Of a stretch of 64,000 nt of DNA, positions 41,849 through 54,130 are shown one piece after another. Positions within the stretch are counted from its first letter, which is position 1. Each line of letters begins with the position of its first letter. The DNA is from Mytilinidion resinicola. Its lineage: Eukaryota > Ascomycota > Dothideomycetes > Mytilinidiales > Mytilinidiaceae. The DNA lies in contig NW_022985445.1 in the NCBI RefSeq assembly GCF_010093595.1, positions 1,565,835-1,629,834 of the forward strand, given 5' to 3'. Position numbers and translations under genes: made by a program. Under the pieces are notes generated by a model, which was not told the origin of the DNA, ran no database searches, and saw only the letters and a program-made list of their open reading frames with translations.

Positions 41849-44800
41849 CTACATCAAGCTTGACCGTCCCCCGATCTCACTCCCCCCTTGCCCACTGGGC
41901 ATTTCCCCATTCCTCCCGACTACAAACTCACGGTAGATACCTGCCAGTCGTCTCCTTTCCTGCTCCGAAATACTACTCCGTGTGCTTGCAAGCGAGCTTT
42001 TGATATGCGGCCATTGGATCTCAGGCTCCTTGCTCTCGGGCTCCTCCTTAGATCCAGCCCCATCCGTATCCTGCTGCCCATGTTGATGATTGGCGAGCTT
42101 CTGCTTGCGCCGGATAGCCTGTAGACTCGCGAGCTTAGCCGCGATGGTGGCACGCTCAGTTAGGGCTACAGACGATGGCACCGCACTGTCACCTGTGGCA
42201 GCGATAGAGTCACCAAAGCGGAAGTGGACGAAATCCGGCGTGGCGCTCTTGTCAGACTTGCTGGACTTAGCTACCGTGCCATTGGCGCCTTTCTTTGCCT
42301 TGGAGTCTTCGCCAATTTCAGGAACATGGTCACCAAGAACGTCGTGGATGGCCTCGAGCTGCGCGTTGTAAACAACGGCTTGGAGATCGGCACCCGAGTA
42401 GCCCTCAGTCCTTTGAGCAATTTCGCGGAGGTTCTCGCCTTCATGGCCGGTTGTAAGGACAGAAGGCGCGAGACGAAGCTTTCGCGTCACAGCTGTGAGG
42501 ATGTCGATCCGCTCATCTAGACCGGGCAAATCGCATATTAGACTCTTGTCTAAACGTCCTGGTCGAAGCAAGGCCGGGTCAATGAGGTCAGGGCGACTGG
42601 TAGCGGCGAGTACGTAGACGCCTGAAAGGCCTTCGGCGCCGTCCATCTGTGTGAGAAGCTGATTTACGACCCGGTCCGTGACACCGGTGGAATCATGTCC
42701 GCGCTTTGGAGCGATACTGTCAAACTCGTCGAAGAACAAGACACACGGCCGTGCGGCTTCAGCGCGCTCGAAGAGGTCACGAACAGACTTCTCAGACGCG
42801 CCAATGTATTTGTTTAGGATCTCGGGTCCCTTGACGGAGATGAAGTTGAGACCACATTCTCCAGCAACGGCTGACGCAAGAAGGGTCTTTCCGCAGCCAG
42901 GGTACCCGTATAGAAGTAAACCGGACCGCAAGCGAAGAGGGCACTGGGCAAATATGGGAGCATATGTGGTTGGGTATTGGAGTGTTTCGAGAAGCGTCTG
43001 GCGTGTGGAGTGAAGGCCGCCTATCGAGTCCCAGCGTGTTGTTGATGATTGAAGGGTGACATTGCGGAGAGAAGCGGGCGTGAAACCAGCTAGGGCGGTG
43101 GTAAAGTCATCTTTGGAGAGGACGATGGATGTATAGGACGAGCCTCGAGAGTCGGTGTGCGAGTATGTTTCACTGACTGATCGAATAAGGGCTTCGCTGC
43201 GAGCACGGGAATTAAGTAAGACCAGATCACCGGGCATGTAGCCGTCGGTCAGGCCAGCCAAGTCGAGGAAGTCAATGCTTGGATCGACAACGAACCCGTC
43301 GGCGTCAGGCTCGGGCTGGGATGCGTATTGACCGGATGTACTAGGCCGACTGCCAGACGTAGAGCTGCCGAGGATAGAGTCATCGTTATTTGAATACCCG
43401 TTCAGTTTTGAGTGGTCTGTTGCTGGTTTTGCATCTTTATGCACCAGCATCTCTAGTACTCGCCTTCTGCCTTCTTTGTTGGGTGCCTTGAGGCTGACGA
43501 TCTCCCGAACGACGTGGCCTCCAATGATGACGTTGTTCAGAGCCTCCTTACTCTGGGCTGTTGCAAGGAGAACAACCCCGGAGTCTATCGAACAATACTG
43601 CTTCACAATAGAGCAAAGGCCTTCACTGATGTGGCGGCTTCGGCCGTTCTCTCCTCCCACTTGGAGCTCAGTCTCTACTGGACAAAGCCTGTCAAGATCA
43701 TCAAGGATCACTACAGCTCTGCCCCCTAATCGGGCACCCCATGATGCGCATGAAAAAAGCCGATTTAGGGTATCTTTGATTGTCGACACTCGTGTCTCAT
43801 CCATCACGAGTTTGCGGCAGGGAAAATAGGTGACGTTGAAAAGACGCTCGGATCGCAGACTGTGTGCCAACAGATGAGTAAGACCGGATTTGCCTGCCCC
43901 GAGCCCTCCAGTCAACAGGACCGATGAGTTGTGGGATAGATGCCCAGTGAGTTGTTCGATCAATGGATCAATTCCCACCATTGTCGGCGCAGAGTCTGGT
44001 ATTGGCTCACCAGAAGACAAGCCCCTGAGGGCATTAGAAGGTCTGATAATCTCAGGCAGTACTTCGATGGAAAACTTCCTCTCGGAGCCTAGAAACCAAG
44101 CCGGGGGAGATTTGGTACCGTCCGCTGATTGCTGTTGCGGTGGCTCAAACCTCACAATTCCGCCCTGCCAGGCCTTTTCCGAATTATCCAGGGGGGGGAG
44201 AATCATACCATCCGTAATGGGTCCATCCAGAAGTCCAACGCCATGTGGGCCTTTGCCATACATTCTCTTGATTCTTTGGGAGGCTTCTTCCCGTTCCTGC
44301 TTGGATTCGCCCCCGAATTTGAGATTTGACCCTAGTTGCGAGCTTGTCGATGCAAAGGGCAACACCTTTATGGCTTTTACACCAGCGTCCTTGGACCCGG
44401 GAGGTTTGACCATAGATGACGGCTTTGCGACTTGGGTGGGTGCTCCTTCTATTCGTACGAGACCACCCACGAATTGCTCAGAGCAAAGCACTTGGCAAAG
44501 AGGCGAGGACAATGCAATGTGTCGACTGTCAGGGGCATCTTCCCAGACCTGGATGCGCGCAATGACCCTGTTGGTTGGCTTCTCGTTTTCTTGCTCTTTT
44601 TGCACGTCTACAGGCTCCTGTAGACCGGCTGGCTTCACAACAGAAACAAGAACCCATGTCACGCCTCTTAATTCCCTTGTTAGAAGCATGTCCCGATCCA
44701 CCCAGACCTTGAGGCCCTCATTCTTCTCATCCTCTTCCTCATCGAACCACTCTCCTGCAATTTCTCTGTCCACTCCGCGTAGAAACAGGGCACCTTTGCT

Positions 44801-45753
44801 GGAAGCTTCGTCTCTCCCACTGCGTCGTCGGACAGTACTCGCAGAGCTCTTCCCACCCGCACTTCTGCGACTTGTTCCCCCGACACTCCTGCTTTCTCGA
44901 CCAGAACTTCGCTCTGACTTCTGTCGCGTCTTAGGTGCTACTATGACCTCGGCGTCGGGAGATATCTTGACAAAGGCTGATGTAGGAGGAGGCGCTGGGC
45001 TCACAGAGGTGACGATTATATTGGCAGTGGTCGTAGGTGATAGATGAAGCGCCAATGGATGTGGAGGTTGGCGTTGGCTTTCTGATGGAGGAGTATATGC
45101 CGGGTTTGGCAGCGCACGTATTTGGGCGAGGAAGTTGAGCTCGAGGAATTGGGCATGTAGTTCAATCACTGAGTTGGAGTAGTCAGTAGGTAGTCTTATG
45201 GAAGAGCATTACGGGGAACATACTTTCCCAATCTACAGGAGTCAAAGGCTCAATGTTGATAGTATGCGCCTGGGGAGGGTCTACATGGAGCAAAATGCCA
45301 ACCTTTTGGCTCTCGACAAGTCCTAATAGCCGTCCATATGTTGCATCTACTTCCACAACTGCCACATCTTGGTCCCTGTTTACAGCACTTCCTCTGCTAC
45401 CACTCAGGCCATCCCTACCCACGACCGACGCAAGTTTGCGCTTGCTCTGCATGCCTGTCCATCCTGCAAAGACCGACTTTTGAACTGGAGAGGTACCCTT
45501 TGCGTCTGCACCGGGAGGGGGAGGTTGGCGATAATTGAGCTCAACGACAACATTCTGCGCGATCTATATAGCTGAAGTCAGCACGCGTTCAGTCCCATTC
45601 CTCACGTGAAGGCAGTAGACCTACAGTGTTCGCGTTCACCAAAACCGAGACAAGAGAACCAGGGAGATTGACAAGACAATGCTTCAGAGACTGAATGAGA
45701 GCAACCTCAGCCTGCACAGCCTGGCCACCCGGCCTCTTCACCGCAGGAGCCAT
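41849..45753 (-). CDS. PEX1: Peroxisomal AAA ATPase Pex1
   Basis: Three exons, 45753-45625, 45563-45224 and 45168-41849, give 1262 aa. The N-terminal domain (VEVDATYGRLLGLVESQKVG, DWEMIELHAQFLELNFLAQI) is typical Pex1. AAA domain D1 at about 575 has GGLGAGKSGLTHLL with VVILDDLDRL. D2 at about 910 has the stronger YGYPGCGKTLLASAV with VLFFDEFDSIAPKRG, and the conserved SRF-like region ATSRPDLIDPALLRPGRLDK. Pex1 with Pex6 extracts monoubiquitinated Pex5 from the peroxisomal membrane and is essential for matrix protein import. The first two introns are short and split codons cleanly. A serine/arginine-rich insert at about 230-290 is low complexity. It shares a divergent promoter with MCM7. Confidence 0.95.
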
Positions 45754-46053
45754 GGTGTTGAAGAATTAAGAGCTGGGGCGCGAAGACAGATATTGCTTGC
45801 ATCGAGGGACTGCCGAGGTCTCCAGTGTGAAGCAGCTCACGAGCAGGCCGGCGCTGATTCGCAGGCCGAAGCAGGGGAGACGGCAAGGCGGTGGCGGGGC
45901 GGCGCGAAACTGAAGCGTCCAAGCGCGTTGAATCGCGTCTCTTCTCTTTCCAGCCCCCGGACTGGACTCCAATTCTCCCTCTACCTCAGTCATTTCACCC
46001 GTTCTCGCAGAACCACTGTCGCTTCCCGTACGCGGTTCTATACAGGACGCGCA
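45754..46053. promoter_or_regulatory. Divergent promoter PEX1/MCM7
   Basis: 300 bp between the two start codons. No perfect ACGCGT cell-cycle box is present here; one exact ACGCGT occurs just outside, inside PEX1 intron 1 near 45583. Confidence 0.5.
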
Positions 46054-48717
46054 ATGGCGCTTTATACCTACCCAACTCTCGTCCACTATGGAGAGCAGCA
46101 GAGTGAGTTCGGCTAGGGGATGCGCGTTAGTTATACAGAACTCTGCTAATCGCAATTCCACCACAGCCGCATTCGAGGACTTCCTGAAGACGTTTAAATC
46201 GACCACTGTAGAGGCTGCCGATCAGCTTGAGGGCCTGAACATTGGCGACGATGGCCTCAGCGACGAGTACGACTTCATGGACGAAGACGACGATGGCGCA
46301 GAGAGGGCACGGAGACAGGCCCGCGATCGCAATCCCAAGCAAAAATACGTCCAGATGTTGCAAGACGTCGCAGACCGTGTGAGATCGGAAATTCAGATAG
46401 ATCTGGATGACCTGGACACTGTGCGTATACTCTACGTGGGTGTTTTGAAGGCGTAAAAGCTGATTGCGCAACAAACAGTACGAAAAAGGGCATGAGGGAG
46501 AACTCAAGCTGGTTTCTTCAATAGAGCAAAACGCAAATCACTACATCGAAGTCTTTGCGAGAGCGGTGGACAAGGTTATGCCAGAACCGGCAAGAGATCC
46601 GACGTCAGTTATCACACTTGAAGACAATGTGCAACAGATGATTGACAAACAAGCAGCTTCAAGGACGATGTTCTAGACATCATAATGAGCCAACGATCGA
46701 AGCGAAATGAGCACATGCGAGAGTCACAGCCACAGGATGATGGCGCTCAAATTGTGCCCGACTCAATCTTCCCTCCAGCACTCACTCGCCGCTACACTCT
46801 CAATTTCAAGCCCAGGATGCCCTCTGGCTCAAGCAGCGACCGTTCTTCCAAAGCACTGGCTGTTCGGAACGTTCGAGGAGATCATCTGGGTCATCTAATC
46901 ACTGTACGAGGAATCGCGACCCGCGTATCCGACGTAAAGCCCTCTGTGCAAGTCAATGCCTATTCCTGCGATCGGTGTGGAAGTGAAATCTTCCAGCCAG
47001 TCACGACGAAGCAGTTTACCCCCATGGTAGAATGCCCGTCAGAGGACTGCAAGAGGAACAACACGAAGGGATCCCTCTTCCTCTCAACGCGGGCGTCCAA
47101 GTTTCTGCCATTCCAGGAGGTCAAGATCCAAGAAATGGCTGATCAGGTCCCGGTCGGCCACATTCCTAGGATGCTTACGATACACTGCCACGGAGCGCTG
47201 GTCAGACAGATTAACCCGGGTGATGTTGTCGATGTAGCTGGTATCTTCCTGCCAACACCTTATACTGGATTCAAGGCAATCCGAGCAGGTCTGCTCACGG
47301 ACACATATCTGGAGGCTCAGTACGTAAATCAACATAAGAAGGCGTACGACGATATCGTACTGGCACAGCCCACGCTCCGGAGAATGAACGAGCTCGAACG
47401 ATCAGGACAGCTTTACGAATATCTCTCTCGGTCGATTGCCCCTGAAATTTTCGGACATGTCGATGTCAAGAAGGCGCTCCTTCTCCAGCTTATCGGTGGT
47501 GTGACCAAGGAAATGGGCGATGGTATGCGCATCCGTGGTGACATCAACATCTGCTTGATGGGAGATCCTGGTGTGGCTAAATCGCAGCTACTGAAGTACA
47601 TCACTAAAGTTGCTCCGCGTGGCGTCTACACCACAGGTCGTGGTAGCAGTGGTGTTGGTCTTACGGCCGCAGTCATGCGTGATCCAGTCACGGATGAGAT
47701 GGTGCTGGAGGGCGGTGCTCTAGTCCTAGCAGACAACGGCATGTGCTGTATCGACGAGTTCGACAAAATGGACGATAGCGACCGAACAGCCATCCACGAA
47801 GTGATGGAACAGCAAACCATCTCTATCAGCAAAGCCGGTATTACCACAACTCTCAATGCTCGCACATCCATACTCGCTGCTGCCAATCCTCTGTATGGCC
47901 GCTACAACCCGCGCATCTCTCCCGTGGAGAACATCAATCTTCCCGCCGCCCTACTCTCCCGTTTCGACGTCCTTTTCCTAATTCTGGACACGCCTTCCCG
48001 TGACTCCGACGAGGAGCTCGCCCGCCACGTCACCTACGTGCACATGAACAACAAGCATCCCGAACCCGCCGGCGGTGTCATCTTCTCTCCCGCCGAAGTC
48101 CGCCAGTGGGTTGCTCGCGCCCGTTCTTTCCGTCCTACCGTGCCCCAGGAAGTCTCAGACTACATGGTAGGCGCATATGTGCGCATGAGGCAACAGCAGA
48201 AGCGAGACGAGGGCTCCAAGAAGCAGTTCACGCATACCTCACCGCGTACTTTGCTCGGTGTGCTACGTTTGTCCCAAGCACTCGCTCGCCTGCGCTTCGC
48301 CGAGACTGTCATCACCGAGGATGTCGACGAAGCGCTTAGGTTGACGGAAGTCAGCAAGGCGAGTTTGTACGCGGATGACAGGAACCGCGACGACCATACG
48401 CCGAGCAGCAAGATCTACCATCTCATCCGCGGCATGGCGGCGAGTGGAGCTGCGGCGGTGGGCGATGGAAGCCGCGGAGAGCTGGATCTCAGGAGAGTCA
48501 GGGAGAGGGTGCTAGCGAAGGGCTTTACGGATGATCAGTTTGAGCAAGCTATCGATGAGTATGCTTTGCTGGATGTGAGTTTACCCTTCCTATTCGGTCA
48601 TCGAATACACTTGCTAATTTTACGGAACAGGTATGGCAAACGGCTGCAGAGGGCACGAGGTTGGTGTTCATCGAGGCTGGGGATGAGGATGAGAATATGG
48701 ATGATGATGACTTTTGA
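46054..48717 (+). CDS. MCM7: DNA replication licensing helicase subunit Mcm7
   Basis: Five exons, 46054-46102, 46167-46420, 46479-46603, 46657-48574 and 48631-48717, give 810 aa. The N-terminus [16 protein letters not shown] and the [12 protein letters not shown] stretch are Mcm7-like. The zinc finger is [14 protein letters not shown]...CPSEDC. The helicase core has Walker [15 protein letters not shown], Walker [21 protein letters not shown] and arginine finger LLSRFDVLF. Mcm7 is part of the Mcm2-7 ring loaded at origins. Splicing of intron 3 gives [16 protein letters not shown], which the unspliced frame lacks. The last intron precedes a short acidic C-terminal exon ending ENMDDDDF. Confidence 0.97.
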
Positions 48718-49198
48718 GGGGCTGAAGAGGCGGGGTTTCGGGTTTCATGATATCAATGGGTTCAAGGGACAAGAGTGATGGCGTTGCGTATAGCATTGGT
48801 GTTTTGGACATCACACCGTATGTCAGGGAGCTATGTTCACGGAGCTATAACAGATGGTTAGAACGAGCAAGAACCCTTTTTCCTTCACATAAAAGTGTCA
48901 TATGCGACGTGGCTTGAGATCTACTGTGACTCTGATAGACATGGGCTTAGCCCTGGGACACTGTTACGCCAAGGCACTGGAAGCTGATATGAGTACTCCC
49001 AAGTCGAAAAGGTGACCCAAAGGCCAGTTGAATACGTTTCCAACCACAGCGATGACTCGAAACTACTTATTACAGGCAGCAGAAAACCCAGAAAGCCGCT
49101 CAGCACTGGAAGGAAGAAAGCTGGAACTGCAATTGAAGAAACCCCGTGTATTATCCGCTTGCACCGCAGCAACTCTCCATCGTCCCAAACCTGATTTA
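48718..49198. other. Convergent 3' region MCM7/MPC1
   Basis: 480 bp between two 3' ends. Nothing recognised. Confidence 0.5.
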
Positions 49199-50105
49199 TC
49201 ACTTTCCGATAGCCTTCTGCACGGTATCCTTCGCCTGTGTCGCGAGGTCCGTCACTTTGGATTCCGCCTCACTCCTCTTCGCCTTCAGGGCTAGGGTCTT
49301 TTCTCGGCCGCCGAAGCTGGGAGGTGGATGTTAGCAATTGACTGGATCAAAACGACTTTCCAGCATAGTAGTCTTCGCCCGCTTGTGCCACCTCCACAAC
49401 AATGAAGAGGGAGGTTTGTAGGAGGCCCTATCTCGGGGAGAAGATAGCGGTAAACGTACTTCCAGTATTGTAGGTACCGATATCCTTGTGTAAGCTGAGA
49501 CGCGCAGTTGATGAAGTGGCAGCCGAATAGCAGGTAGTTTGCCGGTTTTACAGCTAGGGCGTAGCGCATGAAGACGGCGCTGTAGGAAGAAAGGGCGAGG
49601 GTCATGCGGCCAGAGATGCTATTCGAATCGCGTTTTGTCAGCCAATGCTCCTTTCTTGAGGACTTGCGAGTGAGCGAGGTCGGCGGAGCTTGTGATGGTG
49701 GGAGGCCGGAAGACAGCAGTTTGACTCCGGTCGTGCATATGAGGAGATATATTGCGTATGGGAAGGTATGTTTCGGGCAGGCGGCGCATGTCGTCGTTGT
49801 GCAGGTCGCAGGTTCAGAGTCATCAAGACGGAGAAGATACCCACATCTCAGGATCCTTTCGCATGTCCGCTACAGCGGCAATCGGTATGCCAAAGTTACT
49901 CGCCGGGCCCCAGAAATCTGTATAGACACCATTGCGATCAGCTCAGCCTGCTGTGAGCTCGGAAATGTATTCTCCGGCGTTACTAGCGACAAGCTCCGAA
50001 GCCGGCACGGAGGCGTGTGGAGGGTAACCTACGGGTCGAGCAGAAGTAGTCGAGGTATTTGTTCGACCGTATCTTCGCATTGAGGGCTTTCACTGCGGCC
50101 GCCAT
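49199..50105 (-). CDS. MPC1: Mitochondrial pyruvate carrier subunit Mpc1
   Basis: Four exons, 50105-50033, 49917-49845, 49618-49460 and 49316-49199, give 140 aa. The spliced protein reads [20 protein letters not shown], then [40 protein letters not shown] and [20 protein letters not shown], the full MPC1 signature with its helices. Mpc1 pairs with Mpc2 or Mpc3 in the inner mitochondrial membrane to import pyruvate. Introns of about 115, 226 and 143 nt are longer than average for the window. The C-terminal 35 residues are charged and helical ([20 protein letters not shown]), an extension relative to yeast Mpc1 but common in filamentous fungi as far as I recall. Confidence 0.95.
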
Positions 50106-51027
50106 GTTGAGGGATTGGGGGTGGAGCGTGGGGTGGTGAAGGTTGGGGTTGTTGGATAGCTTGCGCCGACTTTCTTTGGTGTTGAGGTCCGGTTCCCGAA
50201 CTTGCGGGTTCGGACGTTGCGTCACGTGCGCTTACTTTGAACTTTACGGGCCAATTAGAGTCTCCCCGATTTTACACAATGCCTCATTGAAGATATGTGA
50301 GTGTGTTCTGGCTTGTCACTGTCATGAGGGTCTCAAAAAACTTTCCAGAATTCATCTTATTATCTTGAACAATCAGTAAAGGCCTTGAACAAAAAGTAAC
50401 GGTCTACGAATCTGGGATCATACTCTAGCCTTCAGATACTTTAGATACACCCCCGTATGGCCCCGTATGGAGTTATGTGCCCGTTTCTGGCACCGCTTGA
50501 GGTCCCCCGGTATATTCTTGTGAATGGAAAAACGACAACTCGGAGACGCCGGATAGCTCGTCGGGCCACCCACCTCAGACGGAGTCAGAATAGACTACCA
50601 TTTTATATTCAACGAAGCCTGGGCAGAACACCTGAGTTATCTGTTCCGTCGGATACCGATCAGCGCAATAAAGGACCAGAGGCCATGGCATAGATGCACG
50701 ATGAGGGAATGTAGATGAAGTTTTGTTGGATTGCATTATTCCTGTCCCATGCATGGTATCATTCTCCGATAGCACCGCACGACTTCTGGTCGCTCTCTTC
50801 GAGCGCAGGCAGATTCAACTGCTAAAAGGTGACCAAGCCGGCCAACGCCTCGTCTCGTTCCAACCAACCCTTCTACCACTCTACCAGGTGTGCGGCTTCC
50901 CAAGCCCAACAAATGCCTTTTGTGAGCATACCTTCGGGTGGCCCCTGCCAGATTGTCTCGTTGATTTTAATACCATTCCGTCTTTTCTTTAAGATTCTCG
51001 ACTAACTTACTTACCATGGATCTCCGT
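50106..51027. other. Intergenic region MPC1 to SmB, nothing recognised
   Basis: About 920 bp. It contains the MPC1 promoter next to 50106 and the SmB 3' flank. A short direct repeat CCCCGTATGG occurs at about 50453-50470. No gene was recognised. Confidence 0.5.
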
Positions 51028-51984
51028 TTACCTGCCACCAAATCCCTGGGGTGGGTAACCGCGCCCACCGGGAGGCTGGAAGCCTGGTGCTCCTCCGAAT
51101 CCGGCTGTGGTCATGCTATTAGAATTTTTGATGCAGTGGGAATAGGTGCTCTTTGACTTACGGGGTCCGCCTGGAGGTGCTCCGAAGCTTGCTGGGGGAA
51201 AGCCGCTGGCTATCGTATTGTTAGTATAGTAGATTCAGTGAAAACAGGTGCTATTGGACTTACGGGGTCCGGGAGGTCCTCCTCGGCCAGGGAAACCTAC
51301 AGGAGGCCCTCCATACCCTCCTGGTCCAAATCCGGGGGGTCCTCCGAAACCTGGTCCTGGTCCTCCAACTCCAGGAGTAGGTCCAGTAAGACCAATCGGT
51401 AAGCCCCTTCCCGCGGGTTTGCTGATGCCTGCACCGGGCTGTAGAGTCGCGGACGCTCCTCCAGTCGCCGGTCCGCCCAGTCTTGCGGAAGGATCATGGG
51501 GTGGGGGACCCTCTACGGAAAGCGAGACGATGTGGGTGCCGCGGAGTATGGTCAGTCCCAGAGTCCGCTTCTCTTCGGTCTCGACTGCGGCGGCAGTAGA
51601 ACTGCCAGGTGCTGTGGAGCCTTTTGCGGCCTTCTTCTTCATCCGACGAAATTCTTCGGTATCGGCAAGAACGAGGTTCATATGCTGTGAGAACGTCAGC
51701 AACTTTGCGCCAGGAATATGTATCCCATGAATGCCCTCACCTTATCGAAGGCCAGCATCTGTCCCGTCATCTGCCTTCCGTCGGTCAAGGTGGCTCGCAT
51801 TTTGTAGTTGAGCTAGAATTGTCAGAATCTTGTGTGGGTTCTGTTGAGCGGGAGGCTTACTAGATTTTGCTGTAGGTTTATGGGTTAGCTGGTACTATAG
51901 TCGGGCATCTCTCAGGGCTGCGAATGAAGTAGAGTGGGACTTGCGAGTACTTACGATCTTGCCCTGCCTATTTGCAGCGGCCAT
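51028..51984 (-). CDS. SMB1: Spliceosomal Sm protein B (SmB)
   Basis: Six exons, 51984-51955, 51869-51861, 51812-51741, 51684-51264, 51209-51162 and 51104-51028, give 218 aa. The Sm fold spans residues 5-85: MAAANRQGKIQNLLNYKMRA, TLTDGRQMTGQMLAFDKHMN (Sm1), then RTLGLTILRGTHIVSLSVEG (Sm2). Between Sm1 and Sm2 lies a KKKAAKG insert. The C-terminal half is Pro/Gly-rich, as in metazoan SmB/B'. SmB is one of seven Sm proteins in the ring on U1, U2, U4 and U5 snRNAs. Exon 2 is a 9-nt microexon (CAAAATCTA, Gln-Asn-Leu) flanked by good splice sites. The final intron has two candidate acceptors; only the second keeps an open frame. Confidence 0.95.
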
Positions 51985-52333
51985 GACGATGCGTGTGCGT
52001 GAGAACACGACTTGCTCTCCTTCGAAATTGGGGTTCCGGTGGTACAGCGGAGGGAGAGTCGAGTGCGCAGTGGAAAGCACTGGTCACTGGCGGGGTGATG
52101 TTGTGGTGGGAGCTTGAAGTTCAAGAAGCTTTGCGGTCGGTCGCGCCAAGATAATTCGCTTACTAGCGCGCACTCTCGCGCAGGCGGCCACGACCTCACT
52201 CCAAACTCGTGAGAGACCTCCACTTCACGAATACTAACTCCAGGCCCCGCCACGACACCACCGGTACGCACCACTGCAGCCTGCCATCTCGTGTATCATA
52301 TTCTGACCGATTACTGCAGTGACAATCTTCAAG
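51985..52333. promoter_or_regulatory. Divergent promoter SmB/RPL11
   Basis: 349 bp separate the start codons of an Sm protein and a ribosomal protein. No individual element is claimed. Confidence 0.55.
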
Positions 52334-53298
52334 ATGGCCGAATCAGGAAAGGACAAGTCAGGTATGTCTCGCCCAAGAAATTCTTTCGATGATATGAGCA
52401 TTGGCTAACTATTGCAGCGAATGTAAGATGCCCATTACCAACAAACTCGAGTCCCCCAAGCTAATCATCTCACCATCTAGCCCATGCGAGAGGTACATAC
52501 CCCAATTCCGAATCCGCTCTCCAGTGATGCCAATCCTTCACACCCATTCGAACCCTTTAAACGCTTGCGCAAGGACATCGTCAACATCACTACACCTCGA
52601 AACCAGAGATACCACTCTTAGACAAGGACGCAAATGGAACTGGGCTGACAAGAAGTTTAGCTCCGAATCAGCAAGCTGGTTCTGAATATCTCGGTGGGAG
52701 AGGTATGATATCCGAAACACTGGGAGATATATGACAAAACAGCTGACTCGAACAGTCCGGTGATCGCTTGACTAGGGCCGCAAAGGTCTTGGAACAGCTT
52801 TCCGGTCAAACTCCTGTCTACTCCAAGGCGCGATACACCGTCCGAACCTTCGGTATCCGTCGTAACGAGAAGATCGGTGCGTTGCCTTGCGCTCAGAATA
52901 CCAAGCGATTGACTGACATTTAGTCCAGCCGTCCACGTCACCGTCCGAGGACCAAAGGCTGAGGAGATTCTCGAGCGTGGCCTCAAGGTCAAGGGTGCGT
53001 TGGCCTCTGTCTCTGAACATCACAATCGCTAAACTGCGCAGAATACGAACTCCGCAAGAAAAACTTCAGCTCCTCCGGCAACTTCGGATTCGGTATCTCG
53101 GAACATATCGACTTGGGCATCAAATACGACCCCTCCATTGGAATTTACGGAATGGACTTCTACTGCTGCATGACCCGCCCCGGTGCCCGCGTTGCTAAGC
53201 GTAGGCGTGCTACCTCCAAGATCGGTGCCGCTCACCGCATCAACCAGGCCGAAACCATCAAGTGGTACAAGAACCGATTCGAGGGCATCGTGCGATAG
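52334..53298 (+). CDS. RPL11: 60S ribosomal protein uL5 (L11)
   Basis: Seven exons, 52334-52361, 52418-52422, 52481-52492, 52661-52702, 52756-52876, 52929-52994 and 53042-53298, give 176 aa. The spliced product has [60 protein letters not shown] and [20 protein letters not shown], and ends [15 protein letters not shown], matching uL5 along its length. Exon 2 is only 5 nt (CGAAT) and exon 3 only 12 nt (CCCATGCGAGAG); both are needed to encode Ala-Asn and Pro-Met-Arg-Glu of the invariant NPMRE motif. uL5 contacts 5S rRNA and tRNA in the central protuberance. The exon 6 acceptor is the second of two AGs (TTTAGTCCAG). Confidence 0.96.
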
Positions 53299-54130
53299 AT
53301 GGGGGGAGGTTTCCGGAGGGTCTATTTCGGCATCAGGGCATGCATACCCGACTTTCAGTGCTGGCTCGATTGTTCACTCACGGCGTCTCCATGTAACTTC
53401 GATACAAAAATCAGGAATTGAGGCCTATCAAAGAACCGAGTCTTGCTCTTTCGGGAGCAAGTGTTGATCACAAATACAATGGAGACTTCACAAAGGGTGA
53501 TGATCGCTCAACCATTGGTGATCTTGTTCTATGCTGGGTACTTGCGGACGGTCGAGGTGTCCTGCACTGGCCAAGCCGCGTACTCTGTGAGTGTGACGTT
53601 TGAGTTTGCGTAGCCGTACATGATCCTCTTCTATGTCTCGAGGTAGGTCCTGGAGTACATTCGCTCCAAATTCATTTCCATATGCGCTCACAATCTTCTC
53701 TAAGTTCTTCATTCTCTGAGCGTCCTCACTCCTTTTTGAATCAAATTTATAGAATATACCAATACGAATCGATAGTAATATTCTCCGAATGCTCTGAAGC
53801 GTAGACGCACGACTCCTTATCAGATAGAATATCCCTTAGAAATATCAACTTACTACAGAGTTAAATTCTTACGTCCAAATCCAACGAATCAATGCCGATG
53901 AACCAAAATAAACCTCCCAAACTAATGCCACCTCAGACCAAGGAATAGATCAGCAATCACCCAGTCTACTACCAATTTGAGCAAGGCATTTTGATGGCGC
54001 GAACTCACTCCCTCTATTCTCGTTGCTTTTATTTGAGCTTCTAGATGGGGAGATCTACCCACCTAGGGTGGTTGCTTACAGGTCTATAAATGACGCGAAG
54101 TTACTTCCTCTAGACTCAACACTTTTTCCT
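53299..54130. other. Gene-free region downstream of RPL11
   Basis: Mostly AT-rich sequence with stops in all frames. No gene was recognised. Confidence 0.5.
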
